Assembly (NCBI GenBank): GCA_963752855.1
Contig: CAVVZX010000003.1
Location: forward strand, 1 to 64,000
DNA from: DATJPW01 sp963752855
GTDB lineage: Bacteria > Desulfobacterota > Desulfomonilia > Desulfomonilales > Desulfomonilaceae
Length of the DNA: 64,000 nucleotides
Reading direction: 5' to 3'
Under the pieces are notes generated by a model. It made no database searches. It saw nothing but the letters and a program-made list of their open reading frames with translations, and was not told the DNA's origin. The position numbers were made by a program, and so were the translations under genes. How positions within the stretch are numbered: position 1 is the first letter of the stretch; each line of letters starts with the position of its first letter. Positions 15,752 through 24,871 of the stretch are shown here, in pieces.

Positions 15752-16827
15752 AGCCCGGAGAGGAAAGTCTGACAGCGCGGGCCCTGGCGCGCTCCATCGA
15801 CGAAATATGTAGGCGACATCCAGGCGCGCTGAGGTTCATGGAGGTTTGCGGCACCCACACCATGGCAATTCACGCCGCAGGATTGAAAAAGCTGCTGCCG
15901 AAAAATCTTCAGCTGGTCTCAGGGCCCGGCTGTCCTGTGTGCGTCACTGAAAAAGGCTTTATAGATCGGGCGATCCTCACCGGAGAAAAGCACCAGGCGT
16001 GCATAGTGACTTTTGGCGATCTTGTGCGTGTTCCTGGATCATCCGGCTCGCTTGCGACCTTCCGCGCGGAAGGCGGCCGCGTGCGAGTAGTCTATTCGCC
16101 GGCTGACGCTATAGGGGTGGCGGAGGAGGAGGCTCCTCGCCCCGTTGTTTTCCTGGGTGTGGGCTTCGAAACCACCTCGCCCACAATAGCGGTGACTCTC
16201 AAAATGGCGCTCTCCAAGGGGATCGAAAACCTGTTTGTCTTGCCTGCGTTCAAAACCATTCATCAGCCATTGAAAATTCTGGCGGCAAAGAAGGACCTGC
16301 ACGGTTTCTTACTGCCCGGCCATGTTTCGGCGATAATCGGCTCGGATTCCTATGGTTACCTGGTTGATGAATTCCAAAAGCCTGGGGTGGTGGCCGGTTT
16401 CGAGCCATTGGACATACTGCTCGCTCTGAGAGACCTTGCTGAAATAGCTGTGGAGCACCAACCTAAAATAGTCAATGATTATAAACGAGTAGTCAGAGGC
16501 CAGGGCAATAGAGCGGCTCGTTCGATTGTGGATGAAGTCTTCGAGCCGACGGACGCTGTGTGGCGGGGCCTGGGAAACATCCCAGGCAGCGGTCTCGCCC
16601 TTAGAGGCCCTTACGCCAAGTTTGACGCGGAGGTCCGCCTCCCTGTTGAAGCGCCGCCAGCGAAAGACGATCCGCGGTGCCTTTGCGCAGCTATTCTGAC
16701 CGGCGGCAAAACGCCCGATAACTGCGGTCTGTTCGGAAAGGAATGCACACCCGAAGATCCTGTTGGACCGTGCATGGTTTCGTCGGAAGGGACCTGCGCC
16801 GCGTACTATAAATACGGGGCGGCATGA
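15748..16827 (+). CDS. hypD: Hydrogenase maturation protein HypD
   Basis: 359 residues with the family's signature segments: FMEVCGTHTMAIHAAGLKKLLP (about 29-50), SGPGCPVCVT (about 57-66), and a C-terminal cysteine-rich region (CLCAAILTGGKTP, CGLFGKECTPEDPVGPCMVSSEG) that holds the [4Fe-4S] cluster. With HypC it assembles the Fe(CN)2CO group of the hydrogenase active site. The GTG start overlaps the hypC stop by four bases. A composite hairpin unit follows its stop and separates it from hypE. Confidence 0.96.
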   Translation: MKPGEESLTARALARSIDEICRRHPGALRFMEVCGTHTMAIHAAGLKKLLPKNLQLVSGPGCPVCVTEKGFIDRAILTGEKHQACIVTFGDLVRVPGSSGSLATFRAEGGRVRVVYSPADAIGVAEEEAPRPVVFLGVGFETTSPTIAVTLKMALSKGIENLFVLPAFKTIHQPLKILAAKKDLHGFLLPGHVSAIIGSDSYGYLVDEFQKPGVVAGFEPLDILLALRDLAEIAVEHQPKIVNDYKRVVRGQGNRAARSIVDEVFEPTDAVWRGLGNIPGSGLALRGPYAKFDAEVRLPVEAPPAKDDPRCLCAAILTGGKTPDNCGLFGKECTPEDPVGPCMVSSEGTCAAYYKYGAA

Positions 16828-16838
16828 GAGAGAACGAA

Positions 16839-17130
16839 TCCGGGGGAAAACTCTTTTGCAAAAGAGTTTTCCCCCGGACCCCTTTTCAGAAAACTCCTAA
16901 ATGGTTGCGGCGAAGTGTGATCGTAGATGCGAGGTTTTGGTTGTCCGCACACGACCGGCCGGCAGCGCTTATGATTCGTCCTAATGACGGATCTGAAATG
17001 ATGTTGACAACAGATCGGCGTCATATTAACGCGACGGCAAAGCGTGCCTTGAGGCTAATATACAGTAATATTAGAGTTTTTTGGGAGGGGTTCGGGGAAC
17101 CCTTTTTTACACAAAAAAGGGTTCCCCGAA
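16839..17130. repeat. Composite hairpin element between hypD and hypE (H4 and H5)
   Basis: H4 (16839-16878) is a 40-base perfect palindrome centred on TTGCAA, followed by AAAACTCCTAAATGGTTGCG. H5 (17091-17130) is a 40-base palindrome (TTCGGGGAACCC arm) preceded by AATATTAGAGTTTTTTGGG. The AAAACTCCT and AGAGTTTT flanks face each other as inverted ends. This is the same architecture as 12466-12673, with a different and longer interior. No gene lies in the gap 16828-17160. Confidence 0.82.
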
Positions 17131-17160
17131 AAATTCCCCTCCGAAAAAAGGAAAAGCGTA

Positions 17161-18175
17161 ATGTCAAAAACCGCACGGGTCTTGCTCAGCCACGGAGGAG
17201 GCGGCAAAATGACAGGCCGCCTGATCAGGGACCTCATTCTTCCCAAACTTGATCGCGGCCGTCTGGGGTCGCTCCCGGATTCCGTGGTTCTTTCCGGCAT
17301 TGGCCCAAGCATCGCTTACACTACCGATTCATTCGTGGTGTCACCGATTTTTTTCCCCGGCGGCGACATCGGGTCTTTGGCGGTTCACGGCACGTGCAAC
17401 GATCTGGCCTGTTCCGCGGCCAGGCCCGCTTATCTCTCCCTGGCCCTCATCGTCGAGGAAGGTTTCCCCATGGATCAAATGGAACGCATCCTTCACTCGG
17501 TCGCGAGAGGCGGCCGATCAGTCGGGCGTGGAGATAGTTACGGGTGATACAAAAGTGGTTCCCAAAGGCAGCGCTGATGGAATCTTTATTAATACATCCG
17601 GCATCGGTCTGGTTGAGGCTGACGTTCCGCTCGGTCTAGATCGTATAAAAGAGGGGGACTGTATTCTCGTGACCGGACCCGTGGGCAATCACGGCATGGC
17701 GGTTATGTTGAGCCGCGCGGAATTCTCGTTTGATTTTGATCTGAAGTCCGATTCCACTTCGGTATGGCCAGCGGTGGAAAAGCTTTTGAAACTCGGCGCC
17801 GGACTGAAATTCCTTCGTGACCCGACGCGAGGAGGACTGGCAGCGACGCTGAATGAAATAGCCCAATCTTCCTCGAAAGGGATTATCATTGAAGAATCTG
17901 CGATCCCCCTGGATCCCTCGGTAATCGCCGCATCGGACATACTCGGGATTGACCCGCTCCAAGCGGCCAATGAAGGCAAAATAGTAGCGGTGGTGGCAGG
18001 CGGTTCCGAAAACCGAGCTATCGAACTTCTGAAGGAATGCCCTATAGCCGCCGGAGCCGCAATCATCGGCGAGGTGACCTCGGAGAATCCGCGCAAAGTG
18101 GTCATGAAGACGCGCATAGGGGGATCGCGAATTCTGGCCGAACCTTCCGGAGAACTGCTGCCAAGGATTTGTTAG
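17161..18175 (+). CDS. hypE: Carbamoyl dehydratase HypE (frameshifted in this sequence)
   Basis: The protein dehydrates the S-carbamoyl group received from HypF to a thiocyanate for the hydrogenase iron. The first frame (17161 to about 17505) has the HypE start LLSHGGGGKMTGRLIRDLI, then GDIGSLAVHGTCNDLACSAA. The second frame carries on with SGVEIVTGDTKVVPKGSADG, LRDPTRGGLAATLNEIA and the essential C-terminal PRIC motif, whose last residue is the acceptor cysteine. The two join near 17505, in a GCGAGAGGCGG stretch, to about 338 residues, the normal length. A frame change within an otherwise perfect gene suggests a sequence error. Confidence 0.93.
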
Positions 18176-18210
18176 GGCGCAGGAAGGCGAGGGAAAGAAG
18201 GCAAGGAATA

Positions 18211-18325
18211 CGGGAACCCCTTTTTTGCAAAAAAGCGGTTCCCGCACCTTCCGCAAAAAACTCCTATATGGCTAGCGGAACCACCAACGCTGATTTGTAG
18301 GCGGACCTGCGTGTCCGCCAAGAGA
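18211..18325. repeat. Hairpin H6 and attached repeat after hypE
   Basis: The palindrome 18211-18244 (CGGGAACCCCTTTTTTGC arm) is followed by AAAACTCCTATATGGC and a segment with CCACCAACGCTGATTTGTAG and a GGCGGAC/GTCCGCC hairpin. The last 75 bases recur, reversed, at 41245-41320. Confidence 0.8.
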
Positions 18326-18436
18326 ATGATAAGGAAGTCTGCCGGTAGTGAACATCAGCGGCCATGCGAGGGCTGCTGGCGCGTCGCCCTCTTCCTTCCC
18401 CCTTTTCTAAAGGGGGACACAGGGGGATTTTTGCGT

Positions 18437-18500
18437 CATTCCTGCGAGAGCAGGAATCCAGGCAGTCTCCCGCGCACGCGGGAGACCATCTGGACCCAGG
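18437..18500. repeat. Dispersed repeat with CATTCCTGCGA / AGCAGGAATCC hairpin
   Basis: CATTCCTGCGAGAGCAGGAATCC followed by a second CCCGCGCACGCGGG palindrome. A relative lies at 52548-52628. This is a common intergenic type in Gram-negative genomes, with no coding potential. Confidence 0.7.
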
Positions 18501-18615
18501 GTCGGAGTCCGGTGACAAATGTAGGGACGCATGGCGATGCGCCCTTTTACATCATTCCTGCATGGAGCGGCACATGGCGGCCGCAGGGAATTGCGGGAGC
18601 GACCTGCCCTACCAG

Positions 18616-18990
18616 CTATTTCAAATAAGTCAAGGCGGCCGCAAACGCTGATGCAACGCCTACGATAATTAGGCCTACCCCAATTATTGTACTGCTTTTG
18701 CTCGCTCTGTTTAGCGATTCCGTCAAACGTTCCATGCTGTTTGCAGAAGCGTCTGTGTATCGCCCACTGAGCACCATTTTCAAGAATTCTATCTGGATAC
18801 CCGACAGCGTGCCTCCCTTCGAGCCATTGTGGAAGATCGCCAAGAGACCATCCAGAGGCGCCTCGTTAATCAGATAATTCGGATCTTTATCCTTTAGAAG
18901 TGTATAAAACCATTCCTTCGGATCAATCTTGGGCTGGTCTCTGTCAATCATGGCCTGAAGCTCCTTTTTTCCGATATATGAAATCTTCAC
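18616..18990 (-). CDS. Small membrane-anchored protein of unknown function
   Basis: 124 residues with a charged N-terminal half (KKELQAMIDRDQPKIDPKEW), a middle segment GIQIEFLKMVLSGRYTDA, a predicted amphipathic helix (ERLTESLNRASKSS) and one C-terminal transmembrane helix (IIGVGLIIVGVASAFAAALTY). The tail topology suggests a cytoplasmic domain tethered to the inner membrane. No family is recognised. It lies between the end of hypE and a second copy of the hypE 3' terminus, so this segment may have been inserted. The ATG has no strong ribosome site. Confidence 0.6.
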   Translation of the reverse strand: MKISYIGKKELQAMIDRDQPKIDPKEWFYTLLKDKDPNYLINEAPLDGLLAIFHNGSKGGTLSGIQIEFLKMVLSGRYTDASANSMERLTESLNRASKSSTIIGVGLIIVGVASAFAAALTYLK

Positions 18991-19025
18991 AGAATTGATG
19001 TCTGAAAATGCCTGAAACGTCGAGG

Positions 19026-19068
19026 TCTGGCCGAACCTTCCGGTGAACTCTTGCCAAGGATTTGTTAG
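19026..19068 (+). pseudogene. Remnant of a second hypE 3' end
   Basis: These 43 bases translate as LAEPSGELLPRIC plus stop, identical in protein to the end of hypE at 18133-18175. They differ at three bases, all synonymous (GGA/GGT, CTG/CTC, CTG/TTG). No upstream hypE sequence accompanies it. It is therefore the scar of a diverged second hypE, not a recent copy. Confidence 0.7.
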
Positions 19069-19144
19069 AGGCCCTCAAAACGGCAACAGGTCCGTGGCAC
19101 CGCCATCCCCCCCGAAAAAAGCTTAGGTTGTGTCGTTTGGATCG

Positions 19145-19648
19145 TCACTTGATAGGCAGGAATCCGAAAGCAGGTGGAAGGCCCGGATCGGCCCACAATC
19201 CTCTCCTGAGTTTCCTTGCCTCAACCTCGAGTTCCCCCAGTGGCAAGTCCGTAGGACTGAGCGGGACAGACCGGCGGGCCATGCCTGCTTCCAAAAGCTC
19301 GTCGTTAAGGCTCCTTTGCAATCCCTCCTCGTTGTAGGAGATTGTCACCGGCAGCGGTTGCGCGCTCTCGGATGAACCTGTCTCAAGCTTGACGATGACT
19401 TCTTGCCCCAAGACTCTCTGCGAAGCGAACAGGCGGGCCTTAATAAAATGACTTTGCCCAGTCTTCGGGCAATCAATTCCGGAAAGTTTGACCGTGACTT
19501 TTTCCCCGTTGCTTTTCTTGAGCAGCATTATATCAGCGGAAACTATTTCCAGGACATTTGCGCGAAAAACCGTGTCTGCGGGCGAGGAGATACATGGAAG
19601 GCATAGTAGCAACAAGAGAGCCAAAATGGAGGTAGCCGTGAGTCTCAT
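19145..19648 (-). CDS. Exported SNase-fold protein with degenerate active site
   Basis: The likely start is ATG at 19648, giving 167 residues with a signal peptide (MRLTATSILALLLLLCLPCIS). The rest follows the staphylococcal nuclease fold: VLEIVSADIMLLKKS, VTVKLSGIDCPKTGQ, LGQEVIVKLE, LNDELLEAGMAR and EARKLRRGLWADP. The catalytic signatures have decayed: the DGDT metal site reads SADI, RLxGIDAPE reads KLSGIDCPK, and the DRYGR arginine segment is missing. Nuclease activity is unlikely; a binding or structural role is more plausible. A longer reading from 19717 adds 23 residues ahead of the signal peptide and is less likely. Confidence 0.75.
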   Translation of the reverse strand: MRLTATSILALLLLLCLPCISSPADTVFRANVLEIVSADIMLLKKSNGEKVTVKLSGIDCPKTGQSHFIKARLFASQRVLGQEVIVKLETGSSESAQPLPVTISYNEEGLQRSLNDELLEAGMARRSVPLSPTDLPLGELEVEARKLRRGLWADPGLPPAFGFLPIK

Positions 19649-19840
19649 CCCCCCTCCGAGAGGCCATGCTATCGCTCGAACACAATGATTTGTTGAAATA
19701 ATATCACGTTTCGGCACTAAAGCTCAATTGTTTTACGCTGAGCCTCAAACGAATTGGCCCTCGGCCTTCAAATCGCAAGCGCCTACCTTCATTTACTCTG
19801 TGGGCGTAAACAACCCGTTTGAACAATCGTCTTATTTTGG

Positions 19841-19869
19841 TTGACCGAGGGACTGCAGACGCATACAAA
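19841..19869 (+). promoter_or_regulatory. Sigma-70-type promoter for the glutamate dehydrogenase gene
   Basis: TTGACC at 19841-19846, a 17-base spacer, and TACAAA at 19864-19869, about 50 bases before the ATG at 19918. Confidence 0.6.
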
Positions 19870-19917
19870 TAAAAGGCAGAACAGGTCTTAGAATTAACAA
19901 TCGTCGAGGTGTGTCGC

Positions 19918-21246
19918 ATGACCGAAAAAGTTCACCAAGAAAAGCAAGACGCTGCTCCTTGTTTCTGTTCATCGCCCTCACGCGGCTCGGACCAAACAAT
20001 CTCCGAAGACAACGCGTACTCGAACGCCCTGGCGCAATTCGACAAAGCAATATCACACCTGACGCTCAAGAAAGGAATCGCGGAAGCGCTCCGTCATCCC
20101 AAGCGGGAATTGTCGGTCTCCTTCCCGGTTATGATGGATGACAACGAAATCCAGATATTCCGCGGTTACCGAGTTCATCACTCCACCGCTAGAGGCCCGA
20201 CAAAGGGCGGAATTCGATACTCGCCTTCAGTAACGCTGGATGATGTCAGAGCCCTGGCCATGTGGATGACGTGGAAATGTGCTCTCATGAATTTGCCGTA
20301 CGGCGGAGCCAAAGGCGGCGTGGTGGTCGATCCGAAGGCGCTGTCATTACGTGAATTGGAGAGATTGACGCGGCGTTACGCTACCGAAATGAGTATCCTG
20401 ATGGGACCGGAAAGCGATATCCCCGCGCCTGACGTGGGTACCAATCCCCAGGTCATGGCATGGATCATGGATACCTATTCCATGCATCGAGGATTTTCCG
20501 TGCCTGCAGTGGTTACCGGCAAACCTATAGAGATAGGCGGATCTCTCGGCAGGGTCGAGGCCACTGGCCGAGGGGTGGCCGTCACTATGCGACAGGCTTT
20601 AAAACTGAAGAATATTGATCCGAAGAAATGCAGAGTCGCAGTTCAGGGCTTTGGCAACGTCGGATCCGTAGCTGCCCGGCTGGCCCACGATATGGGACTT
20701 AAGGTGATTGCGGCCAGCTGTTCCGGTGGGGGAGTCATCAAGGAGGACGGGCTGGATCCAATAGCTCTGTCCAGGCACTATGAAGACGTAAAATGCCTGC
20801 TCGATTTTCCGAATTCCGATTCCATAACTAACGAGGAGCTACTGACCCTGGATTGTGAAATTCTGATCCTGGCGGCAATTGAAAATCAGGTTACTTCTCG
20901 TAACGCTGATCAGGTCAAGGCCAAGATAGTCGCCGAGGGCGCGAATGGGCCAACCACTCCGGAAGCAGACGAGATACTGAATCAACACGATGTTTTTATG
21001 ATTCCCGATGTTCTCTGCAATGCAGGGGGCGTCACGGTCAGCTATCTGGAATGGGTGCAGGATTTGCAGTCCTTCTTTTGGCCGGTCGATGAGATCAACC
21101 GCAAATTGGAAAATTTGATGCTAAAAGCATTTGAAAGCGTTATGGAAGCCAGCCAACGGCACAGGGTCCCGTTACGGGAAGCGGCGCAAATTCTGGCTAT
21201 TCAAAGGGTAGCCGACGCCATCATGATCCGAGGCATTTATCCGTAA
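19918..21246 (+). CDS. gdhA: Glu/Leu/Phe/Val dehydrogenase (glutamate dehydrogenase)
   Basis: 442 residues from ATG 19918, behind GAGGTG. It interconverts glutamate and 2-oxoglutarate plus ammonia with NAD(P). The family features are clear: YRVHHSTARGPTKGGIRYSP, the catalytic-lysine loop LPYGGAKGGVVVDP, SDIPAPDVGTNPQVMAW, and a Rossmann domain with VQGFGNVGSVAARLAHDMG (about residues 240-258). The C-terminal GGVTVSYLEWVQDLQSFFW is also typical. Isolated from other genes, it has its own promoter. Specificity for glutamate rather than a branched amino acid is likely by length and sequence but not proven. The first 40 residues are an extra Ser/Cys-containing leader without a recognised role. Confidence 0.94.
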   Translation: MTEKVHQEKQDAAPCFCSSPSRGSDQTISEDNAYSNALAQFDKAISHLTLKKGIAEALRHPKRELSVSFPVMMDDNEIQIFRGYRVHHSTARGPTKGGIRYSPSVTLDDVRALAMWMTWKCALMNLPYGGAKGGVVVDPKALSLRELERLTRRYATEMSILMGPESDIPAPDVGTNPQVMAWIMDTYSMHRGFSVPAVVTGKPIEIGGSLGRVEATGRGVAVTMRQALKLKNIDPKKCRVAVQGFGNVGSVAARLAHDMGLKVIAASCSGGGVIKEDGLDPIALSRHYEDVKCLLDFPNSDSITNEELLTLDCEILILAAIENQVTSRNADQVKAKIVAEGANGPTTPEADEILNQHDVFMIPDVLCNAGGVTVSYLEWVQDLQSFFWPVDEINRKLENLMLKAFESVMEASQRHRVPLREAAQILAIQRVADAIMIRGIYP

Positions 21247-21251
21247 AGAAA

Positions 21252-22488
21252 TTAGCGGCGTCTGCAGCGTGATTTCCAGTTTTCAAGGTCTTCTATAATT
21301 GATTTGCCGATCGCATATTTGTCGAATTTGTGCGAAATGGGCCGGATCGGTTCATTCAAAAGGTCTTGGATTGTGTCTCCAGGGCTATTTCGCAAAACCT
21401 CGGGTTCGATGACGACCCGAATGTTCTCTGCCTGAATGCTTCGGGCACGCATTTCTTGTTCGCCGCCTCCGTGGCTTTCCGGCACAAGAATCGCTTTCGT
21501 CCCTGTCAAAAGGATTTCATTGACAATATTGTACCCGGCTCGTGAGATCACCAGATCCGAATGGTGAATGAGATCCACCAGGTCCGGCAAAAATGACGTG
21601 AATCGGACCCCTTTACTCAACGGATGATCTCTTAAGGATCGGCTCAGTTCAGGGTCAAGATACGGATCGAGCATCATTACAACTTGATGAGAGGTCCTTA
21701 GGCCTGTCTTTTCCAAGGCTTCCAGGATGCTCTCGGCCAGGGCGCCTACCTGATTGTTCCTTCCTAGCGAAATCAAGATAATCTTACGATCCGTCAAACC
21801 GAAACGCTCAAGAGTCTCATCTCGCGATGGCAATTCTCCATAGACTTTATTGGTAATCTTGCCCAGATACCGGATCTTCTTTTCCAAATCAGGATCATTG
21901 CCGAGAAATTCCTTATTGATATCTATGACTTCTCTATCCTCGAGGACGTACATGAAATCATAGAGTTCCCCTATATTGATGGATTCCGACCGATGCCTCG
22001 GATTCTGATAAGGAATTTGCAGTAGAGGAACCCATTTCATGATTCCCCGACAAACATGAGCTAAAGCGAAATCAACCGGACCACCTTTCCGCATCCACTT
22101 CTTCATGAGCAGAGGAATAAGCTCACTCATCTGGCCCGTCATATTGTGTTCAATTATGAGAGCATCAGGCTGGAAAAAATCAAAAGTCTTCATGATGATG
22201 CTCTGCCGAAAATCGAATATGGCTTCCAGATCGAAACCCGAGAGATATCGGGAATGCATTGCGGCTGTCTTGACGATCAATATCCAGTTTTATGGAAGGG
22301 AGCTTGATTACCTCAATACCTTCTTTGAAGAAGATCTGCTGGATCGACGTGCCGGAGATAACGAGAAAATCAATGTCCGGCCGCCACTTCTTGATGCCGG
22401 TAATCGCTGCAAGAGTGCGAAAAGCATGACCCAATCCGATGGAATTATGTGTATACACAAGAATGCGTTTTATATTCTCACGATCCAT
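21252..22488 (-). CDS. MurG-like glycosyltransferase (frameshifted)
   Basis: Two reverse frames join near 22270 into about 412 residues. The N-terminal part (RILVYTHNSIGLGHAFRTLAA) has the glycine-rich opening of GT-B family 28 transferases. The C-terminal part (ISLGRNNQVGALAES, FTSFLPDLVDLIHHSDLVISRAGYNIVNEILLTGTKAILVP) has the sugar-nucleotide binding half, including SRAGYN-x-NE and the GGEQEMRA loop. Relatives are often described as UDP-GlcNAc:LPS or MurG-type proteins or as family glycosyltransferases of unknown target. It converges with gdhA, five bases apart. The frame change looks like a sequence indel. Confidence 0.82.
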
Positions 22489-22633
22489 CAGATTGAATAA
22501 CCTCGATTATGCCGGGCTAACATATTAAATTACCATACACGGCGCTAATTTCAACAAAAGTCTTGCAGAGCCCGTACGTATTCACTTATGAGTAGCGAAG
22601 AGGATCTTGCCGAACATTGGTAATTGCGAGCCA

Positions 22634-22730
22634 GGCCCCTCCCTAGCCCTCCCCGTCACCGGAGAGGGAGACTATTTCTCTCCGTCCACGGGGGGATTCA
22701 AGGGGGGAGAAGAATTGCGCAAGCCTCGTA
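22634..22730. repeat. Dispersed CCTCCCC/GGGGGG repeat, copy 1
   Basis: CCCTCCCTAGCCCTCCCCGT and a facing GTCCACGGGGGGATTCAAGG form a hairpin-rich intergenic repeat. Related copies are at 48396-48500 and 62487-62575; this and the 48-kb copy also share a preceding GATCTTGCCGAACATTGG-like segment. No gene lies in 22489-22808. Confidence 0.7.
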
Positions 22731-22808
22731 GCGTCGCTAACGAGCTGAATTCTACCGTCGTAAGTGAATCGGTTACCTCAGCCGCGTTGCCCCCCCCGTA
22801 TTCATCCC

Positions 22809-23849
22809 TCATATGGCGCATCCAAGGGCATCGCAGCCAGTGAGGTTCAGCGTCCGGGAAAAATGGCAGGCGCAAACATGCCCAGGTTCGACCTCCTCCA
22901 GGGGTGGCACAACTGTCGAACAGACCTCTTCAGCATAAAGGCATCGCGGATGAAAAGGGCAGCCGCTCGGCGGATTAATCGGGTCCGCAGGCTCTCCCCT
23001 CAATATAATCTTACGGCCTACCAGTTCCGGTCTGGTGGTCGGCACATTGGACATCAGCGCTTCGGTATAAGGATGCCTGGGTCTTGCGAATAGAGGTTCC
23101 GCCGGCGCCAACTCCACAACGCGGCCCACGTACATGATGACTATTGCCTTGCTGAAATGACGTATTAGCCCAAGATCGTGGGAAATAAACAGGTATGCCA
23201 ATCCAAGTCGATCCTGGATATCAAGGATCAGATTAACAATCTGGGCCTGCACTGAAACATCCAACGCGGACGTCGGCTCATCGGCCACCAGCAGCGACGG
23301 ATACAAGGCCAGAGCGCGGGCAATACTGATCCGTTGCCGCTGGCCACCTGAAAAAGCGTGAGGATACCGGTTGAGGTGGTGAACCTGCAATCCGACAAGT
23401 TCCATCAGCTCTCGGACACGGTCTTCCAAGTCACGGCCTCTGGCTACTTTATTCACGATCAAAGGTTCTGCAATTATTTCCCTCACAGTCATGCGCGGAT
23501 TCAGGGATGCGAAAGGATCCTGAAAAATCATCTGAATATTCTTCCGCAAGGACCGCATCTCCGCCGGGTCTATATGGGCCAAATCCACCATCCGTTCCCC
23601 GTTAGGGGGTTGAAACCAGACGTTACCCTCGGTGGGTGGGTACGCGCCCATGATCATCCGCGCCACCGTGGTCTTTCCGCAGCCGGATTCTCCGACAATA
23701 CCCACGGTTTCACCGCTGTTCATCCGGAAACTTACGCCATCCACGGCCTTCACATGGGCCACCACCTTTTTGAACACTCCGCTGGTGATGGGAAAATACT
23801 TTTTGAGGTTCTCTACTTTGAGTAGGAGTTTTGGTTCAGACACAGACAA
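22809..23849 (-). CDS. oppF: Oligopeptide ABC transporter ATPase OppF
   Basis: A 346-residue ABC ATPase of the peptide-transport type. It has Walker A GESGCGKTT (about 50-58), the Q-loop QDPFASLNPRMTV, signature FSGGQRQRISIARALALYPS, Walker B LLVADEPTSALD, and the H-loop FISHDLGLIRH. The C-terminal extension GCPFHPRCLYAEEVC...GHVCACH, rich in Cys and His, is the Opp/Dpp-specific iron-sulfur or zinc segment. It is the last gene of a leftward oppABCDF operon, three bases after oppD. It powers uptake of peptides or similar solutes. Confidence 0.95.
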   Translation of the reverse strand: MSVSEPKLLLKVENLKKYFPITSGVFKKVVAHVKAVDGVSFRMNSGETVGIVGESGCGKTTVARMIMGAYPPTEGNVWFQPPNGERMVDLAHIDPAEMRSLRKNIQMIFQDPFASLNPRMTVREIIAEPLIVNKVARGRDLEDRVRELMELVGLQVHHLNRYPHAFSGGQRQRISIARALALYPSLLVADEPTSALDVSVQAQIVNLILDIQDRLGLAYLFISHDLGLIRHFSKAIVIMYVGRVVELAPAEPLFARPRHPYTEALMSNVPTTRPELVGRKIILRGEPADPINPPSGCPFHPRCLYAEEVCSTVVPPLEEVEPGHVCACHFSRTLNLTGCDALGCAI

Positions 23850-23852
23850 TCC

Positions 23853-24866
23853 TCACTGATTCACGCACATCACCGGGCAGGCCACGAAATGGCCCTGCGC
23901 CACCTTCGTCAGATGATACGGATCCTCACGGCAAGCTGTCCCCTCGGGACACACATGACAGCGAGCGTGAAACGGACATCCCGGAATTACCGCATAAGAG
24001 TCCGGCAAGGTTCCTTCTATCGTGGCCAAATGACTTCGCACCGGAGTGTCGATTCCGGGCACTGATCTTAAAAGCGCTTTCGTATAGGGGTGGAGCGGTT
24101 CTTTAAACAAGATGTCAACCGGAGCTTGCTCCATCACACGGCCGAAATATACGACAAGAACCTCATGGCTGATTTCTGCTATGACCCCCAGGTTATGAGA
24201 GATAAAAATTATCGACATGCCGAATTCTTCCTGGAGTTCTCTCAAAAGATCCAAAATTTGGGCCTGAACTGTAACGTCCAAGGCAGTGGTCGGTTCGTCG
24301 GCTATGAGTATCCGCGGATTACACACTAGCGCCATAGCAATCATCGCCCTCTGCCGCATGCCACCTGACAACTGGTGCGGATACGCGTCAATTCTATGCT
24401 CCGGTTGCGGAATTCCAACTTTTGAGAGCATTTCTATGGCTCTGTTGCGCGCTTCGTGCTTGGAAACATCGCTGTGCAAGGTCAATGCCTCTATTATTTG
24501 GCTGCCCACTGAATGAACCGGGCTAAAGGAATTCATTGGCTCCTGGAATATCATCCCGATATCGCGGCCGCGAATTTCTTTGGCTTCATGGCTATGGGGA
24601 TCCAATGAAGTTACATCCAGTTGTGTCGGTTGGTCTCCGTTGTCATCCATCCGAAGGTAAATCTTGCCGCCTACAATCCGTCCGGGAGAAGGAACGATCC
24701 TGAGTATGGAGAGACCTATTACGCTCTTTCCGCTTCCGGACTCGCCCACGATGCCGAGAGTTTTGCCTGATTCCAAGGAAAAGCTGACTCCGTCCACTGC
24801 GCGCACTACTCCCTGATCCAGGAAAAAATGAACTTGCAGATTATCAACGGTCAAAACAGGTGTCAT
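23853..24866 (-). CDS. oppD: Oligopeptide ABC transporter ATPase OppD
   Basis: A 337-residue ABC ATPase with Walker A GESGSGKSVIG, IFQEPMNSFSPVHSVGSQI, signature LSGGMRQRAMIAMALVCNP, Walker B LIADEPTTALDVT and FISHNLGVIAEISHEVLVVYFGRV. The Opp-specific C-terminal segment (GCPFHARCHVCPEGTACRED) is present. It pairs with OppF as the heterodimeric motor of the transporter. It lies between oppC (five-base gap) and oppF on the same strand. Confidence 0.95.
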   Translation of the reverse strand: MTPVLTVDNLQVHFFLDQGVVRAVDGVSFSLESGKTLGIVGESGSGKSVIGLSILRIVPSPGRIVGGKIYLRMDDNGDQPTQLDVTSLDPHSHEAKEIRGRDIGMIFQEPMNSFSPVHSVGSQIIEALTLHSDVSKHEARNRAIEMLSKVGIPQPEHRIDAYPHQLSGGMRQRAMIAMALVCNPRILIADEPTTALDVTVQAQILDLLRELQEEFGMSIIFISHNLGVIAEISHEVLVVYFGRVMEQAPVDILFKEPLHPYTKALLRSVPGIDTPVRSHLATIEGTLPDSYAVIPGCPFHARCHVCPEGTACREDPYHLTKVAQGHFVACPVMCVNQ

Positions 24867-24871
24867 GCTAC

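Noticed and set aside
12466..18325. Spaced palindromes in the hyp region as a CRISPR array
   Set aside because: Unit sequences differ, spacing is irregular (hundreds of bases) and they are intergenic hairpins, not identical repeats with uniform spacers.
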